A stretch of DNA of 64,000 nucleotides from Rhodoblastus acidophilus (lineage in GTDB: Bacteria > Pseudomonadota > Alphaproteobacteria > Rhizobiales > Beijerinckiaceae). Below, in pieces: positions 54,484-63,971 of the stretch. Numbering within the stretch: position 1 is the first letter of the stretch; each line of letters starts with the position of its first letter. The notes below the pieces were generated by a model. It was given only the letters and a program-made list of their open reading frames with translations, was not told the origin of the DNA and searched no databases. The stretch covers positions 1 to 64,000 of the forward strand of contig NZ_FYDG01000015.1 in assembly GCF_900187365.1 (NCBI RefSeq), read 5' to 3'. Position numbers and translations under genes: made by a program.

Positions 54484-55410
54484 GTTGCGCGCCAAGGCCT
54501 CCAGCACGGCCATGCGCACGGCGACGCCCATCTCCACCTGTTCGCGGATCAGGCTGTGGTCGCCGTCGGCCACGCTGGAATCAATCTCCACGCCGCGATT
54601 CATCGGCCCCGGGTGCATCACCAGCGCATCCGGCTTGGCATAGGCCAGTTTTTCCTCATCCAGCCCGAAAAAGTGGAAATATTCGCGGGTGGAGGGGATG
54701 AAGGCGCCGGACATGCGCTCGCGCTGCAACCGCAGCATCATCACGATATCCGCGTCTTTCAGGCCCTCGCGCATGGAGGTGAAGACTTCGACGCCGAGAT
54801 TGGCGATCCCGGTCGGCATCAGCGTGGACGGGCCGACCACCCGCACGCGGGCGCCCAAAGCCGACAGCAGGATGATGTTGGAGCGGGCGACGCGCGAATG
54901 CAGCACGTCGCCGCAGATCGCCACGTTCAGATTTTCGATGCGGCCCTTGTTGCGGCGGATGGTCAGCGCGTCGAGCAGGGCCTGGGTCGGATGCTCGTGC
55001 GCGCCGTCGCCGGCGTTGACCACGGCGCAATCGACTTTTCGCGCCAATAAATGCGCCGCCCCCGCCTGGGCGTGGCGCACCACGATGATGTCGGGATGCA
55101 TGGCGTTGAGCGTCATCGCCGTGTCGATCAGCGTCTCGCCTTTTTTGACCGAGGACGTCGCCACCGACATGTTCATCACATCCGCGCCGAGACGCTTGCC
55201 CGCCAGTTCGAACGAGCTTTGCGTGCGGGTGGAATTTTCAAAAAACAGATTGATCAGCGTGCGGCCGGCCAGCGCCGCCTTGTGCTTCTGCACCTGCCGC
55301 GACACGGCCACCGCCTCCTCCGCCAGATCGAGCAGATGGAGGATTTCGAGCCGGTTGAGGCCCTCGATGCCGAGAAGATGACGCTGGGAGAAGGTGGTGG
55401 GCGGACTCAT
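54469..55410 (-). CDS. pyrB: aspartate carbamoyltransferase catalytic subunit
   Basis: This 313-residue enzyme starts at the ATG at 55410. It condenses aspartate and carbamoyl phosphate. S-T-R-T-Q-S-S-F-E is the carbamoyl-phosphate site. H-P-T-Q-A-L-L-D and [12 protein letters not shown] are conserved. The usual downstream pyrC is not present: the next gene on this strand is far away. The promoter region upstream holds no attenuator I can recognise. Confidence 0.96.
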   Translation of the reverse strand: MSPPTTFSQRHLLGIEGLNRLEILHLLDLAEEAVAVSRQVQKHKAALAGRTLINLFFENSTRTQSSFELAGKRLGADVMNMSVATSSVKKGETLIDTAMTLNAMHPDIIVVRHAQAGAAHLLARKVDCAVVNAGDGAHEHPTQALLDALTIRRNKGRIENLNVAICGDVLHSRVARSNIILLSALGARVRVVGPSTLMPTGIANLGVEVFTSMREGLKDADIVMMLRLQRERMSGAFIPSTREYFHFFGLDEEKLAYAKPDALVMHPGPMNRGVEIDSSVADGDHSLIREQVEMGVAVRMAVLEALARNLPNG

Positions 55411-55609
55411 GGCCGCTGGTTTAGTAGAGAGGGGCGGCCTTCGCAAGCGTTCAAGCCGCAGGCAACGTCGCAACCGGGCGCCTCATGACCGGCCGCGCCT
55501 GACCAAATTTTCGTCACGCGGTCACTGCCCATTTGACAGTTTCGCCGGGCTCCCCCATGTTCCGGCGCTGTTCGCGCCTTAACCTTACGCCCCGAATACC
55601 GGAACGCAC

Positions 55610-58504
55610 ATGGACGTCGTCATCGTCGAATCGCCGGCCAAGGCCAAGACGATCAACAAATATCTCGGCAAGAATTACGAGGTGATCGCCTCGTTCGGCC
55701 ATGTCCGGGATCTGCCCGCCAAGGACGGCTCGGTCGACCCCGAAGCCGATTTCAAGATGCTGTGGGAGACCGACGCCAAGGCCGCCAAGCGTCTGGCCGA
55801 GATCGCCGCGCTGGTGAAGGACGCCGACCGCGTCGTGCTCGCCACCGACCCGGATCGCGAGGGAGAGGCGATTTCCTGGCATGTGCTGGAGGTTCTGCGC
55901 AACAAGAAGGTCTTGAAGGACAAGCCGGTCCAGCGCGTCGTCTTCAACGCCATCACCAAGGATTCCATCCTTGAGGCGATGCGCCACCCGCGTGAGATCG
56001 ACCAGAGCCTGGTCGAAGCTTATCTCGCCCGCCGCGCCCTGGATTATCTGGTCGGCTTCAACCTCTCGCCGGTGTTGTGGCGCAAGCTGCCGGGGGCGAA
56101 ATCGGCCGGCCGCGTGCAATCGGTGGCGCTGCGCCTCGTCTGCGACCGCGAGCTGGAAATCGAAAAATTCGTCACGCGCGAATATTGGTCGCTCGTCGCG
56201 CATTTGCGCACCGCCAAGGACGCGCCCTTCCTGGCCCGCCTCGTCGGCGCCGACGGCAAGAAAATCCAGCGCCTCGACATCGGCGCCGGCGCCGAGGCCG
56301 AGGCGTTCAAGGCCGCGCTGGAGACCGCCGCCTTCACCGTCAAGTCAGTCGAGGCCAAGCCGGCCAGGCGCAACCCCTCCGCCCCTTTCACCACCTCCAC
56401 CTTGCAGCAGGAGGCCTCGCGCAAGCTGGGCATGGCGCCCGAAACCACCATGCGGGTGGCGCAGAAGCTGTATGAGGGCGTCGATCTCGGCGGCGAGACC
56501 GTCGGTCTGATCACTTATATGCGAACCGACGGCGTCGATGTCGCCCCCGAGGCGATCAGCGCCACGCGCGCCGTGATCGGCGCGGAATTCGGCAAGAATT
56601 ATGTGCCGGACGTTCCCCGCAAATATACCGTGAAGGCCAAGAACGCCCAGGAGGCGCACGAAGCGATCCGCCCCACCGATTCCGCCCGCCTGCCCAAGGA
56701 CGTCGCGCAATTTCTGCAGACGGACCAGGCCCGGCTCTACGAGCTGATCTGGACCCGCCTCGTCGCCAGCCAGATGGAATCGGCGCTGCTGGAGCGCACC
56801 ACCGTCGATATTGAAGCCAAAGCCGGCGCCCGCACGCTCGACCTGCGCGCCACCGGCCAGGTCGTGCGCTTCGACGGCTTCCTCAAGCTCTATCAGGAAG
56901 GCCGCGACGACGAGGCGGAGGACGAGGAGTCCGGCCGCCTGCCCGCGATGTCCGAGGGCGAGTCCTGCAAGAAGGACAGCATCGAGGCGACCCAGCATTT
57001 CACCGAGCCGCCGCCGCGCTACACCGAGGCGACGCTGGTCAAGCGCATGGAGGAGCTGAGCATCGGCCGCCCCTCCACCTACGCCTCGACCCTGGCGGTG
57101 CTGCGCGAGCGCGATTACGTCAAGCTGGAGAAGAAGCGGCTGATCCCCGAGGACAAGGGGCGGCTGGTCACGGCGTTCCTCGAAGGCTTTTTCGGCCGCT
57201 ATGTCGGCTATGACTTCACCGCCGATCTCGAAGGCCAGCTCGACCGCATTTCCAACGCGGAAATCGACTGGAAGCAGGTTTTACGCGATTTTTGGGGCGA
57301 CTTTTCGCTCGCCGTCGGCGGCGCGATGGAACTGCGCACCACCGACATTCTCGAAAACCTGAACGAACTGCTGGGACCGCATATCTTCCCGGAGAAGGCC
57401 GACGGCTCCAGCCCCCGCGCATGCCCTGCCTGCGCCGCCGGGCAATTGTCGCTCAAACTCGGCAAGTTCGGCGCCTTCATCGGCTGCTCCAACTATCCCG
57501 AATGCAAGTTCACCCGCACGCTGTCGGACCGCGGCGAACAGGGGGAAGGCGCGCGCCCCGGCGTCAAGGTTTTGGGCGAGAACCCGGACAACGGGCTTGA
57601 GATCACCCTGCGCGACGGCCGGTTCGGCGCCTATGTCCAGGAAGGCGAGCCCGCGACCAAGGAGGACAAGCCCCGGCGCTCGTCCCTGCCCGCCACGCTC
57701 AAGCCCGACGACGTGACGCTGGACAAGGCGCTGACGCTGCTGTCGCTGCCGCGCGAAGTGGCCAGGCATCCCGACACGGGCGAGGCGATTCTCGCCGGCA
57801 TCGGCCGTTACGGCTCCTATGTGCAGCACAAGAAGACCTACGCCAATCTCTCCAAGGACGACGACGTGCTGGAGATCGGCGGCAACCGCGCCATCGACCT
57901 GATCATGACCAAAGAGGCCGGCGGCGGGCGCGGCAAGGCCGGCGGCGAAATGAAAACCTTCGGCGATCACCCGCAGGGCGGCGCCATCGCGCTCAAGGCG
58001 GGCCGGTTCGGGCCGTATCTGGCCTGGGGCAAGGTCAACGCCACCCTGCCAAAGGGAACCGATCTGCAGACGCTGACGCTGGAGGATGCGGTCAAGATCG
58101 TCGACGCCAAGGCGGCGGGCGCGCCCTCGGACGGGCGCCTGCTGGGCGAGCATCCCGACGGCGGGCCGATCGCGGCGCGGCCGGGCCGGTTCGGCGCCTA
58201 TGTGTCGTGGAACAAGGTCAACGCCACCCTGCCCAAGTCGATGACGCTGGAAACGATCACGCTTGAGGAGGCGATTCGCCTGATCGAGGACCGCATCGCC
58301 AGCGGCGGCGGCAAGCCGGTCAAAAAGAAGGCGGCGGCAAAAAAGCCGGCCGCCAAGAAGGCGACGGCCAAAAAGGCGGAGAACGCCGAGGCGGACGAGG
58401 CGGAGACGGACGAAAAGCCCAAGAAACCCGCCGTGAAAAAGGCCCCGGCGAAAAAACCGGCGGCCAAGAAGAAGATCGAGGACAGCGACGACACGCCGTT
58501 CTAG
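55610..58504 (+). CDS. topA: DNA topoisomerase I
   Basis: This 964-residue type IA topoisomerase relaxes negative supercoils. The Toprim acidic motif D-P-D-R-E is at 80-84, and catalytic Tyr303 lies in G-L-I-T-Y-M-R-T-D-G. After the core, a four-cysteine zinc ribbon (C-P-A-C and C-S-N-Y-P-E-C) and several GRFG-type repeats follow. About 65 residues at the end are Lys/Ala-rich (A-K-K-P-A-A-K-K), like a histone H1 tail. TTGACA at 55533-55538 could be part of its promoter. Confidence 0.96.
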   Translation: MDVVIVESPAKAKTINKYLGKNYEVIASFGHVRDLPAKDGSVDPEADFKMLWETDAKAAKRLAEIAALVKDADRVVLATDPDREGEAISWHVLEVLRNKKVLKDKPVQRVVFNAITKDSILEAMRHPREIDQSLVEAYLARRALDYLVGFNLSPVLWRKLPGAKSAGRVQSVALRLVCDRELEIEKFVTREYWSLVAHLRTAKDAPFLARLVGADGKKIQRLDIGAGAEAEAFKAALETAAFTVKSVEAKPARRNPSAPFTTSTLQQEASRKLGMAPETTMRVAQKLYEGVDLGGETVGLITYMRTDGVDVAPEAISATRAVIGAEFGKNYVPDVPRKYTVKAKNAQEAHEAIRPTDSARLPKDVAQFLQTDQARLYELIWTRLVASQMESALLERTTVDIEAKAGARTLDLRATGQVVRFDGFLKLYQEGRDDEAEDEESGRLPAMSEGESCKKDSIEATQHFTEPPPRYTEATLVKRMEELSIGRPSTYASTLAVLRERDYVKLEKKRLIPEDKGRLVTAFLEGFFGRYVGYDFTADLEGQLDRISNAEIDWKQVLRDFWGDFSLAVGGAMELRTTDILENLNELLGPHIFPEKADGSSPRACPACAAGQLSLKLGKFGAFIGCSNYPECKFTRTLSDRGEQGEGARPGVKVLGENPDNGLEITLRDGRFGAYVQEGEPATKEDKPRRSSLPATLKPDDVTLDKALTLLSLPREVARHPDTGEAILAGIGRYGSYVQHKKTYANLSKDDDVLEIGGNRAIDLIMTKEAGGGRGKAGGEMKTFGDHPQGGAIALKAGRFGPYLAWGKVNATLPKGTDLQTLTLEDAVKIVDAKAAGAPSDGRLLGEHPDGGPIAARPGRFGAYVSWNKVNATLPKSMTLETITLEEAIRLIEDRIASGGGKPVKKKAAAKKPAAKKATAKKAENAEADEAETDEKPKKPAVKKAPAKKPAAKKKIEDSDDTPF

Positions 58505-58557
58505 CGCCGGCGCCCGCTCGCTATAGGGCGAGCGGCGCGAAGCGTTGGGCGCCGGCG
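58505..58557 (+). repeat. large imperfect hairpin after topA
   Basis: CGCCGGCGCCC (58505-58515) pairs with GGGCGCCGGCG (58547-58557). A smaller stem, CGCTCGC / GCGAGCG, forms inside. It starts right after the stop codon and has no T-run. It may slow transcription or protect the mRNA end. Confidence 0.5.
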
Positions 58558-58614
58558 GGGTCCGTCAAGACGATCGAAGTGTTGGGGCGCGATGGCGCGC
58601 CGGGGCCTGAAGCG

Positions 58615-59667
58615 ATGACTGACATGAAAACCGCCGCCTCGCGCCGCGCCTTCCTCGCCGGCGCCGCCGCCACGCCGCTGCTTGCGGCCGCGCCCGCCCG
58701 CGCCAGCGGTGAAACCGCCGCGCCCGAAAAAGAAAAAACCCTCGAACCGATGGGGATTTGCTTCGAGGGCTGGCCCTACCCCGGCCCGGTCAAATTCCTG
58801 GCGCTCGACCATGCCGAACCCATGCGCATGGCGTATATGGACTTTCCGGCCGCGCCGGGGTTGGCGCGCAACCGCGCCGTGCTGCTGCTGCATGGCAAGA
58901 ATTTCGACAGCTCCTATTGGAACGACGCCATCGCCTTCCTGCGCCGCGCCGGTTTCCGCGTCATCGTTCCCGATCAGATCGGCTTCAACAAATCGTCGAA
59001 ACCGATCAAAACCTATTCCTTCGCCGACCTCGCCGCCAACACTCTGGCGCTGGCCGACGGTCTGGGCCTGCGGACCTTCGACGTCATCGGCCATTCGACC
59101 GGCGGCATGCTGGCGGCGCATCTCGCCGCCAAACATCCGGGCCGCATCAACAGGCTGATTCTCGAAGACCCGATCGGGCTGGTGGACTACCGCGACCACA
59201 TTCCGCCGCAAACCCTGGCGACGCTGGAAAAGGCCGAGGCCGACTATGACGAGGCCGGCTATCGCGCCTTCGTTGCGCGCTATTTCCCGAAACTGCCGCC
59301 GGCGCAGTACGAGCCCTTCGTCGTCAGCCGGATGCGCCTCGCGCTGTCGGGCGACTATCCCCGCTATCTCCGGGTGGTCGCGCTGACCTACCAGATGATC
59401 TACAACGAGCCGGCGCGAAAGCTCTACGCCACGCTCAAGCCGCCGACGCTGTTGATGTCGGGGGCGGAAGACCAGTCGACGCCGCTGATCGGCTACGCCT
59501 CGCCCGAGGCGAAGAAGAAAATCCCGCCTCTGGCCCAGGCCGCCCGCGACGTGGCCAAGGCGCATTCCGCGCTCCGCCATGTCGAATTTCCCGGCGTCGG
59601 CCATGTGCCGCATCTTGAGGCGCCGCAGGATTTTCAGCGCGAGGTTCTGGCGTTCCTGCAAGCCTGA
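58615..59667 (+). CDS. alpha/beta hydrolase exported by the Tat system
   Basis: This 350-residue protein starts at the ATG at 58615, with another ATG three codons later. The N-terminus has a twin-arginine signal (A-S-R-R-A-F-L-A-G) and ends near A-R-A. The alpha/beta hydrolase fold follows. L-L-H-G-K-N gives the oxyanion region, and nucleophile Ser lies in G-H-S-T-G. A likely acid is in G-A-E-D-Q-S-T-P, and His in G-V-G-H-V-P-H. The substrate is unknown. Folding before export could imply a bound cofactor or partner. Confidence 0.85.
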   Translation: MTDMKTAASRRAFLAGAAATPLLAAAPARASGETAAPEKEKTLEPMGICFEGWPYPGPVKFLALDHAEPMRMAYMDFPAAPGLARNRAVLLLHGKNFDSSYWNDAIAFLRRAGFRVIVPDQIGFNKSSKPIKTYSFADLAANTLALADGLGLRTFDVIGHSTGGMLAAHLAAKHPGRINRLILEDPIGLVDYRDHIPPQTLATLEKAEADYDEAGYRAFVARYFPKLPPAQYEPFVVSRMRLALSGDYPRYLRVVALTYQMIYNEPARKLYATLKPPTLLMSGAEDQSTPLIGYASPEAKKKIPPLAQAARDVAKAHSALRHVEFPGVGHVPHLEAPQDFQREVLAFLQA

Positions 59668-59689
59668 CGGCGCGGCGCCGAGGCGCGGC

Positions 59690-61969
59690 TCAGGCGACCG
59701 GCCCGCGATGCCGCACGACATTGGGATCGACCCGCTCATAGGACTGGGTCCAGGGGGCGTCGTCGGGATTGTTGAGTTTTCGGGCGCGCGGCAGTTGCGT
59801 GGGATCGGCGACCAGACGGGCGATCTCGTTGGCCGGACGCGCCCGGCTGAACAGAAAGCCCTGCGCCTCGTCGGCCCCGTTGGCGCGCAGGATCTCGAGC
59901 TGCTCGGGGGTCTCGACGCCCTCGACCAGCATGTCGATGTGCAATTCGCGCGCGAGCGCCCGCACCGCCTTGATGATGGCCAGCGCCGCCGCGTTCTTGC
60001 CCATTTCGCGCACGAAGCACTGGTCGATCTTCACCTTGTCGGGCCGGAAACGGCTGAGATAGGCCAGCGACGAATAGCCGGCGCCGAAATCGTCCAGCGC
60101 CACGCGCACGCCCATTTTGCGCAATTCGTCGAGCGTGGCCAGCACGTTGTCGGCGTCGCTCATCAGCGCGGTCTCGGTGATTTCGGCCTCGAGCCGGCTC
60201 GGCGGAAACCGGGTTTCGTGCAACACCCGCCGCACGGTTTCGGCGAGGTCGCCGCGCGCGAACTGATGCGCGGAGAAATTCACCGCGACGCGCACCGAAT
60301 GCGGCCAGCTCTTGGCGTCCTCGCAGGACTGGCGCAGCACATATTCCCCAAGCGGTATCACCAGCCCGGATTCCTCGGCGATAGGAATGAACACGCCGGG
60401 CGAGATCATGCCCTGCGTCGGATGGCGCCAGCGCACCAGCGCCTCGCAGCAGCAGATGCGCCGCTTGGCGAAGCTGATGATCGGCTGGTAATGCACCTCA
60501 AGCTCGTTGCGGAAGATGCCGACGCGCAGATCCTGCTCGATCTGCTGGCGCAGCCGGGCCTGTTCCGCCATGTCGTTCGAAAAGCTGCGCCAGCCGCCGC
60601 GCCCGCCGTCCTTGGCGGCGTAAAGCGCCATGTCGGCGGCCCGCATCAGGTCCGAGGCGTCGCACGAATCCTCCGGCGCCAACGCCACGCCCACGGAGGC
60701 GCCGATCATCAGCTTGGCGCCCTCGATCTGATAAGGCTCGCTCAGCGCCTCGACGATCCGCGCGGCGAACAGGCCGGCGGCGTCGCGGTCCATATGGGCG
60801 AGCACGATGAATTCGTCGCCGCCGAGCCGCGCCACCTCGTCGCCCTCCGCCGCGACATCGCGCAAGCGTTTGGCCACCCGCTCCAGCAGCTTGTCGCCGG
60901 CGGCGTGGCCCATGGTGTCGTTGACCTGCTTGAACCGGTCGAGGTCGATCATGAAAATGGCGAACGGATTGTCCGCCGCCGCGGCGCCGGCCTGAATCAG
61001 CAGGTCGCGGAAGGCGGCGCGGTTGGCCATGCCGGTGACGTCGTCGGTATGCGCCACCCGTTCGGCCCGGAGCTCCTCGGCGCGACGGCTGGTGACGTCC
61101 TCGACCTGAAGCGAAAAGCCGTCGATCGTCGGCGCGAAGGCGAATTCCAGCAGGCGATCGCTCGCCAGTTCGACGCGGAGTTTTTGCCGGGCCTTCCGCT
61201 TGCGCGCGAGCGGCGCCAGCGCCAGCAGTTTCTCCACATCGTCGGGCTGTTTGAGCGGCAGCGCGAGAGAGGTGGTCATCAGGCTGGGCAGCGAGCGGCC
61301 GCGCGCCTCGGCCAGCGTCAGCTTGAACAGCCGCAGAAAGTCGGCGTTGCCCGACAGGCACAGCTGATCGGCGCCGAACAAGCCGAAACACTGGCTCACG
61401 CCGTTGAGGGCCGAAACCACGCGCCCGTCGGCCTCGGCCTCGATCTGCGCCACCCGGCGGACGCGCAGGGAAAGCTGATGAAATGCGACGCCCAGCGCCG
61501 CAAGGCCGGTCAAGGCGATCAGCGCGTCCGGGGTATGGCGCAGGAGCAGCCCCGCCGCCAGCGGCGCCACCGCCAGGGCGCCGCGCCAGCGCGCCAGCGG
61601 CTCCGGCTTCTCGCTCTCCATCGACAAGGCGGCCTGCCCCACGGCGCCGAGGGCGCCGACCGCGCCCATATCGGCGGAGAGGTTCGGCCCGACGCAGACG
61701 AAGGCCATGGCGCCGGTCGCGAAGGCGACGCCCGCCTTCGACCAGACGCCCCAATGATCCGGCAGCGTCGCCTTGACCAGCGGCGCGGCGTCGAGCGCCA
61801 TCGCGATCAGGAAGAAGACGGCGGCGAGATCGGCCGACCAGCCGTATCGGCCGAGCAGCAACGGCGCGGCGACGCAAAGCGCGCAGACGGCGTTGAAGGC
61901 CAGCCCGGCGCCCGGAGAATCCCGCCCCGATCCGCTCGCCGCCGAAAAGGCGTCGCCCTCCTCCGCCAC
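59690..61969 (-). CDS. membrane-bound GGDEF-EAL protein (c-di-GMP turnover)
   Basis: This 759-residue protein starts at a GTG at 61969 with GGAGGAG eight bases upstream; an ATG at 62047 lies farther up without such a site. About six hydrophobic segments (10-190) anchor it, then comes a PAS-like region (about 200-315). The GGDEF domain has an intact R-L-G-G-D-E-F motif, and the EAL domain has C-C-E-A-L-V-R-W and D-D-F-G-A-G-Y. Both motifs are intact, so either synthesis or breakdown of c-di-GMP is possible. The sensed signal is unknown. Confidence 0.93.
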   Translation of the reverse strand: MAEEGDAFSAASGSGRDSPGAGLAFNAVCALCVAAPLLLGRYGWSADLAAVFFLIAMALDAAPLVKATLPDHWGVWSKAGVAFATGAMAFVCVGPNLSADMGAVGALGAVGQAALSMESEKPEPLARWRGALAVAPLAAGLLLRHTPDALIALTGLAALGVAFHQLSLRVRRVAQIEAEADGRVVSALNGVSQCFGLFGADQLCLSGNADFLRLFKLTLAEARGRSLPSLMTTSLALPLKQPDDVEKLLALAPLARKRKARQKLRVELASDRLLEFAFAPTIDGFSLQVEDVTSRRAEELRAERVAHTDDVTGMANRAAFRDLLIQAGAAAADNPFAIFMIDLDRFKQVNDTMGHAAGDKLLERVAKRLRDVAAEGDEVARLGGDEFIVLAHMDRDAAGLFAARIVEALSEPYQIEGAKLMIGASVGVALAPEDSCDASDLMRAADMALYAAKDGGRGGWRSFSNDMAEQARLRQQIEQDLRVGIFRNELEVHYQPIISFAKRRICCCEALVRWRHPTQGMISPGVFIPIAEESGLVIPLGEYVLRQSCEDAKSWPHSVRVAVNFSAHQFARGDLAETVRRVLHETRFPPSRLEAEITETALMSDADNVLATLDELRKMGVRVALDDFGAGYSSLAYLSRFRPDKVKIDQCFVREMGKNAAALAIIKAVRALARELHIDMLVEGVETPEQLEILRANGADEAQGFLFSRARPANEIARLVADPTQLPRARKLNNPDDAPWTQSYERVDPNVVRHRGPVA

Positions 61970-62181
61970 CGCGCACTCTCCTCCGCGTCGCAAAACCCGG
62001 CCAATTTTGGTTAGCCTCCGTAAACAGAATGCAACCAAACGTTGCATATGCCGCGAATTTTATTGGTTTTTTTTCGCCAGCGCCTCCCGCGCGCCGTTTC
62101 GCGCCAAATCGAGACAGGAGTTGACCAAGGTCATCGCCGTTATCGTTTGGTTAACAATCATTTTGCTACCCATAACCCACG

Positions 62182-62195
62182 ATGACTTTTGTCAT
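62182..62195. promoter_or_regulatory. short inverted repeat in an AT-rich promoter region
   Basis: ATGAC-TTTT-GTCAT occurs in the AT-rich 284-base gap between the GGDEF-EAL gene and the next gene, about 59 bases before the latter's start. It could be an operator. No clear -35/-10 pair was found. Confidence 0.3.
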
Positions 62196-62253
62196 TAATG
62201 TTTAATTATCCCGGTTAACGCCAGCATGATCAGGTCATGAGCGGAGACCTGTC

Positions 62254-62781
62254 ATGAACGCGTATCTCTATGGACTGCTGATTTTCAGCGTCGTCGGCGG
62301 TTCGGCGGCGGTTACTTATTGGATATCGATTTCACGTGAGAGATTGTGGTTGCGCAGCCAAAAGACCGAGGAATTGTACCGTCGGGCGGAAAAAACCTAT
62401 GTCGACAGCATCGCGTTCTTCCGCGCGCGTTACGATCTCAGCCAGGCGAGGACTTTTTCGCGCAACGCCGGCGAGCTGGATGCGCTCAATACCGACGTGT
62501 CCGAACTGAATATTCTGGTCGGCCTGTATTTTCCCGCGCTGGCGCCGCAACTCGCGGCGGCCACCAACTCGCTGGCGGTCGCGTTCGACCGGTTGCGGCT
62601 GGCCCAGGCCGCGGATCTCAACAATCGCGAACACGCCCTCGACGACCTCGACCTCGCGGTCGGGGGCATTCGCGAAGCGTTCGACCAGTTCAAGGCGGCG
62701 GCGCTGCGCGGCGGCCGAATCGAACAGCGCGGCCACGCCGCCGCGCCGCCGACTCGGGCCTCGCGCGCGGCTCTCGCCTGA
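62254..62781 (+). CDS. membrane-anchored helical protein, unknown
   Basis: This 175-residue protein starts at an ATG seven bases after GGAGACC. One N-terminal membrane helix (Y-G-L-L-I-F-S-V-V-G-G-S-A-A-V-T-Y-W-I) is followed by about 120 helical residues (R-A-E-K-T-Y-V-D-S-I-A-F-F-R-A-R and later) and a disordered Ala/Arg tail. I recognise no domain. It is divergent from the GGDEF-EAL gene. Confidence 0.6.
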   Translation: MNAYLYGLLIFSVVGGSAAVTYWISISRERLWLRSQKTEELYRRAEKTYVDSIAFFRARYDLSQARTFSRNAGELDALNTDVSELNILVGLYFPALAPQLAAATNSLAVAFDRLRLAQAADLNNREHALDDLDLAVGGIREAFDQFKAAALRGGRIEQRGHAAAPPTRASRAALA

Positions 62782-62820
62782 CGGCGCCGGGCGCGCCCGA
62801 TTCATGCCCCCCCCACCGGA

Positions 62821-62836
62821 CGCCCGTCGACGGGCG
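62821..62836. terminator. palindromic stem between convergent genes
   Basis: CGCCCG-TCGA-CGGGCG lies in the 69-base gap between two convergent genes. It has no T-run on either side, so any terminator activity is uncertain. Confidence 0.3.
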
Positions 62837-62850
62837 CCCGGCGGAGCCTA

Positions 62851-63039
62851 TCAGAAGCGGAAGAAAGCCTGCAGAATCGTCAGCGCGATCACCGCTGCGG
62901 CGAACAGCAGCCAAGCCCTGCGACGGTCCTTGCGGGCCTGCGTCTCCTCAAGCCCCTTGGCCGACATTTGCGGCGATTTCCCGTTCAGCCGCCGCCGCTC
63001 GCGTATGGCGTTGGGATCGAATTTGAAAACATTAGACAT
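62851..63039 (-). CDS. small C-tail membrane protein, unknown
   Basis: This 62-residue protein starts at an ATG some distance after GGGAG. The first 40 residues are charged and hydrophilic (F-K-F-D-P-N-A-I-R-E-R-R-R-L). The last 20 (A-W-L-L-F-A-A-A-V-I-A-L-T-I-L-Q-A-F-F) form one membrane helix. I recognise no family. The orientation suggests a cytoplasmic N-terminus. Confidence 0.6.
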   Translation of the reverse strand: MSNVFKFDPNAIRERRRLNGKSPQMSAKGLEETQARKDRRRAWLLFAAAVIALTILQAFFRF

Positions 63040-63089
63040 CGCGTTGCTCTGCTCCCTCATGCCGCCGCAACGTCCACGCGGCGCTCCCT

Positions 63090-63881
63090 TCACCCCAGCG
63101 GCTTCACCGCGCTCAACGCCGCCGCCCTGAACGAAAACCTGACGCCTTGAGGCGTCCAGTGGGCGCCGGCGTCCATCGCGTCGCCCTCGACGCTCGACTC
63201 GATCATCGCCAGCAATCTGGCGCCGTCGCCGTTCAGCGGAAACGCTTTCGCGACGAAATCGGACGCGAAATAGGACACGTCGAACCGCCGGACCACGGGC
63301 GCGCCGAGGCCGGCCGACTCGAACAGGCCGCGCAGGAACGGCAGCGTCCGATGTTCGACCGTCGACGGGTCGCGAAACCGCTCCATGGCGTTGAACGCGG
63401 CTGCTTTTTGCGGATCGTCGGAGGCGAAGGAGTCGCACACGACAATGCGGGCGCCCGGCGCGGCGACGCGGACCATTTCGGCGAAGGCGCGGGCGGGGTC
63501 TTCCAGATGGTGGAAGGCGAACCGGCAGGTCGCCACGTCGAACGACGCATCGGCGAACGGCGTCCGATAGACGTCGCCGGCGCGCCATTCGACATTTCCG
63601 ACGCCTTCGCGGCTGGCGAGGTCGCGCGCCTGCCGCAACATGGCCTCGGTCGCGTCGAGGCCGACGACGCGGCGCGCGCGCTTCGCCAGGGCGCAGGCGA
63701 CGGACCCCGTGCCGCAGGCGAAATCAATTGCGGCGTCGTGGGGCTGCGGCCGCGCCGCCTCGACAACCAACGCCACGACGTCATCGGCGTGGAGTTCCCT
63801 GTCGGCGGCGAATCCGACAGCTTGGCGGCTGAACTGGTCTTCAATGGCGCACTGATGGGCGCCCGTATTTGCGGGAGACAT
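63090..63881 (-). CDS. class I SAM-dependent methyltransferase
   Basis: This 263-residue protein starts at the ATG at 63881 (M-S-P-A-N-T-G-A-H). Motif I is I-D-F-A-C-G-T-G-S-V-A (about 53-63), then V-V-G-L-D-A-T and W-R-A-G-D-V-Y. F-A-F-H-H-L-E-D-P-A-R-A-F-A-E-M-V-R-V-A-A-P-G-A is typical of UbiE/Methyltransf_11 enzymes. The substrate cannot be read from sequence. Confidence 0.88.
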   Translation of the reverse strand: MSPANTGAHQCAIEDQFSRQAVGFAADRELHADDVVALVVEAARPQPHDAAIDFACGTGSVACALAKRARRVVGLDATEAMLRQARDLASREGVGNVEWRAGDVYRTPFADASFDVATCRFAFHHLEDPARAFAEMVRVAAPGARIVVCDSFASDDPQKAAAFNAMERFRDPSTVEHRTLPFLRGLFESAGLGAPVVRRFDVSYFASDFVAKAFPLNGDGARLLAMIESSVEGDAMDAGAHWTPQGVRFSFRAAALSAVKPLG

Positions 63882-63971
63882 GACTGATCCGATCGCGAAA
63901 AAACAAAGCACTGCTCACCGGCCTCCGCAGAGACCGGTCAGATAAGTCGCAGCGTTTCGCGAATCGGTGAC

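Noticed and set aside
59579-62014. Open frame of 811 codons antisense to the GGDEF-EAL gene
   Set aside because: It mirrors a clearly coding strand with intact GGDEF and EAL motifs.
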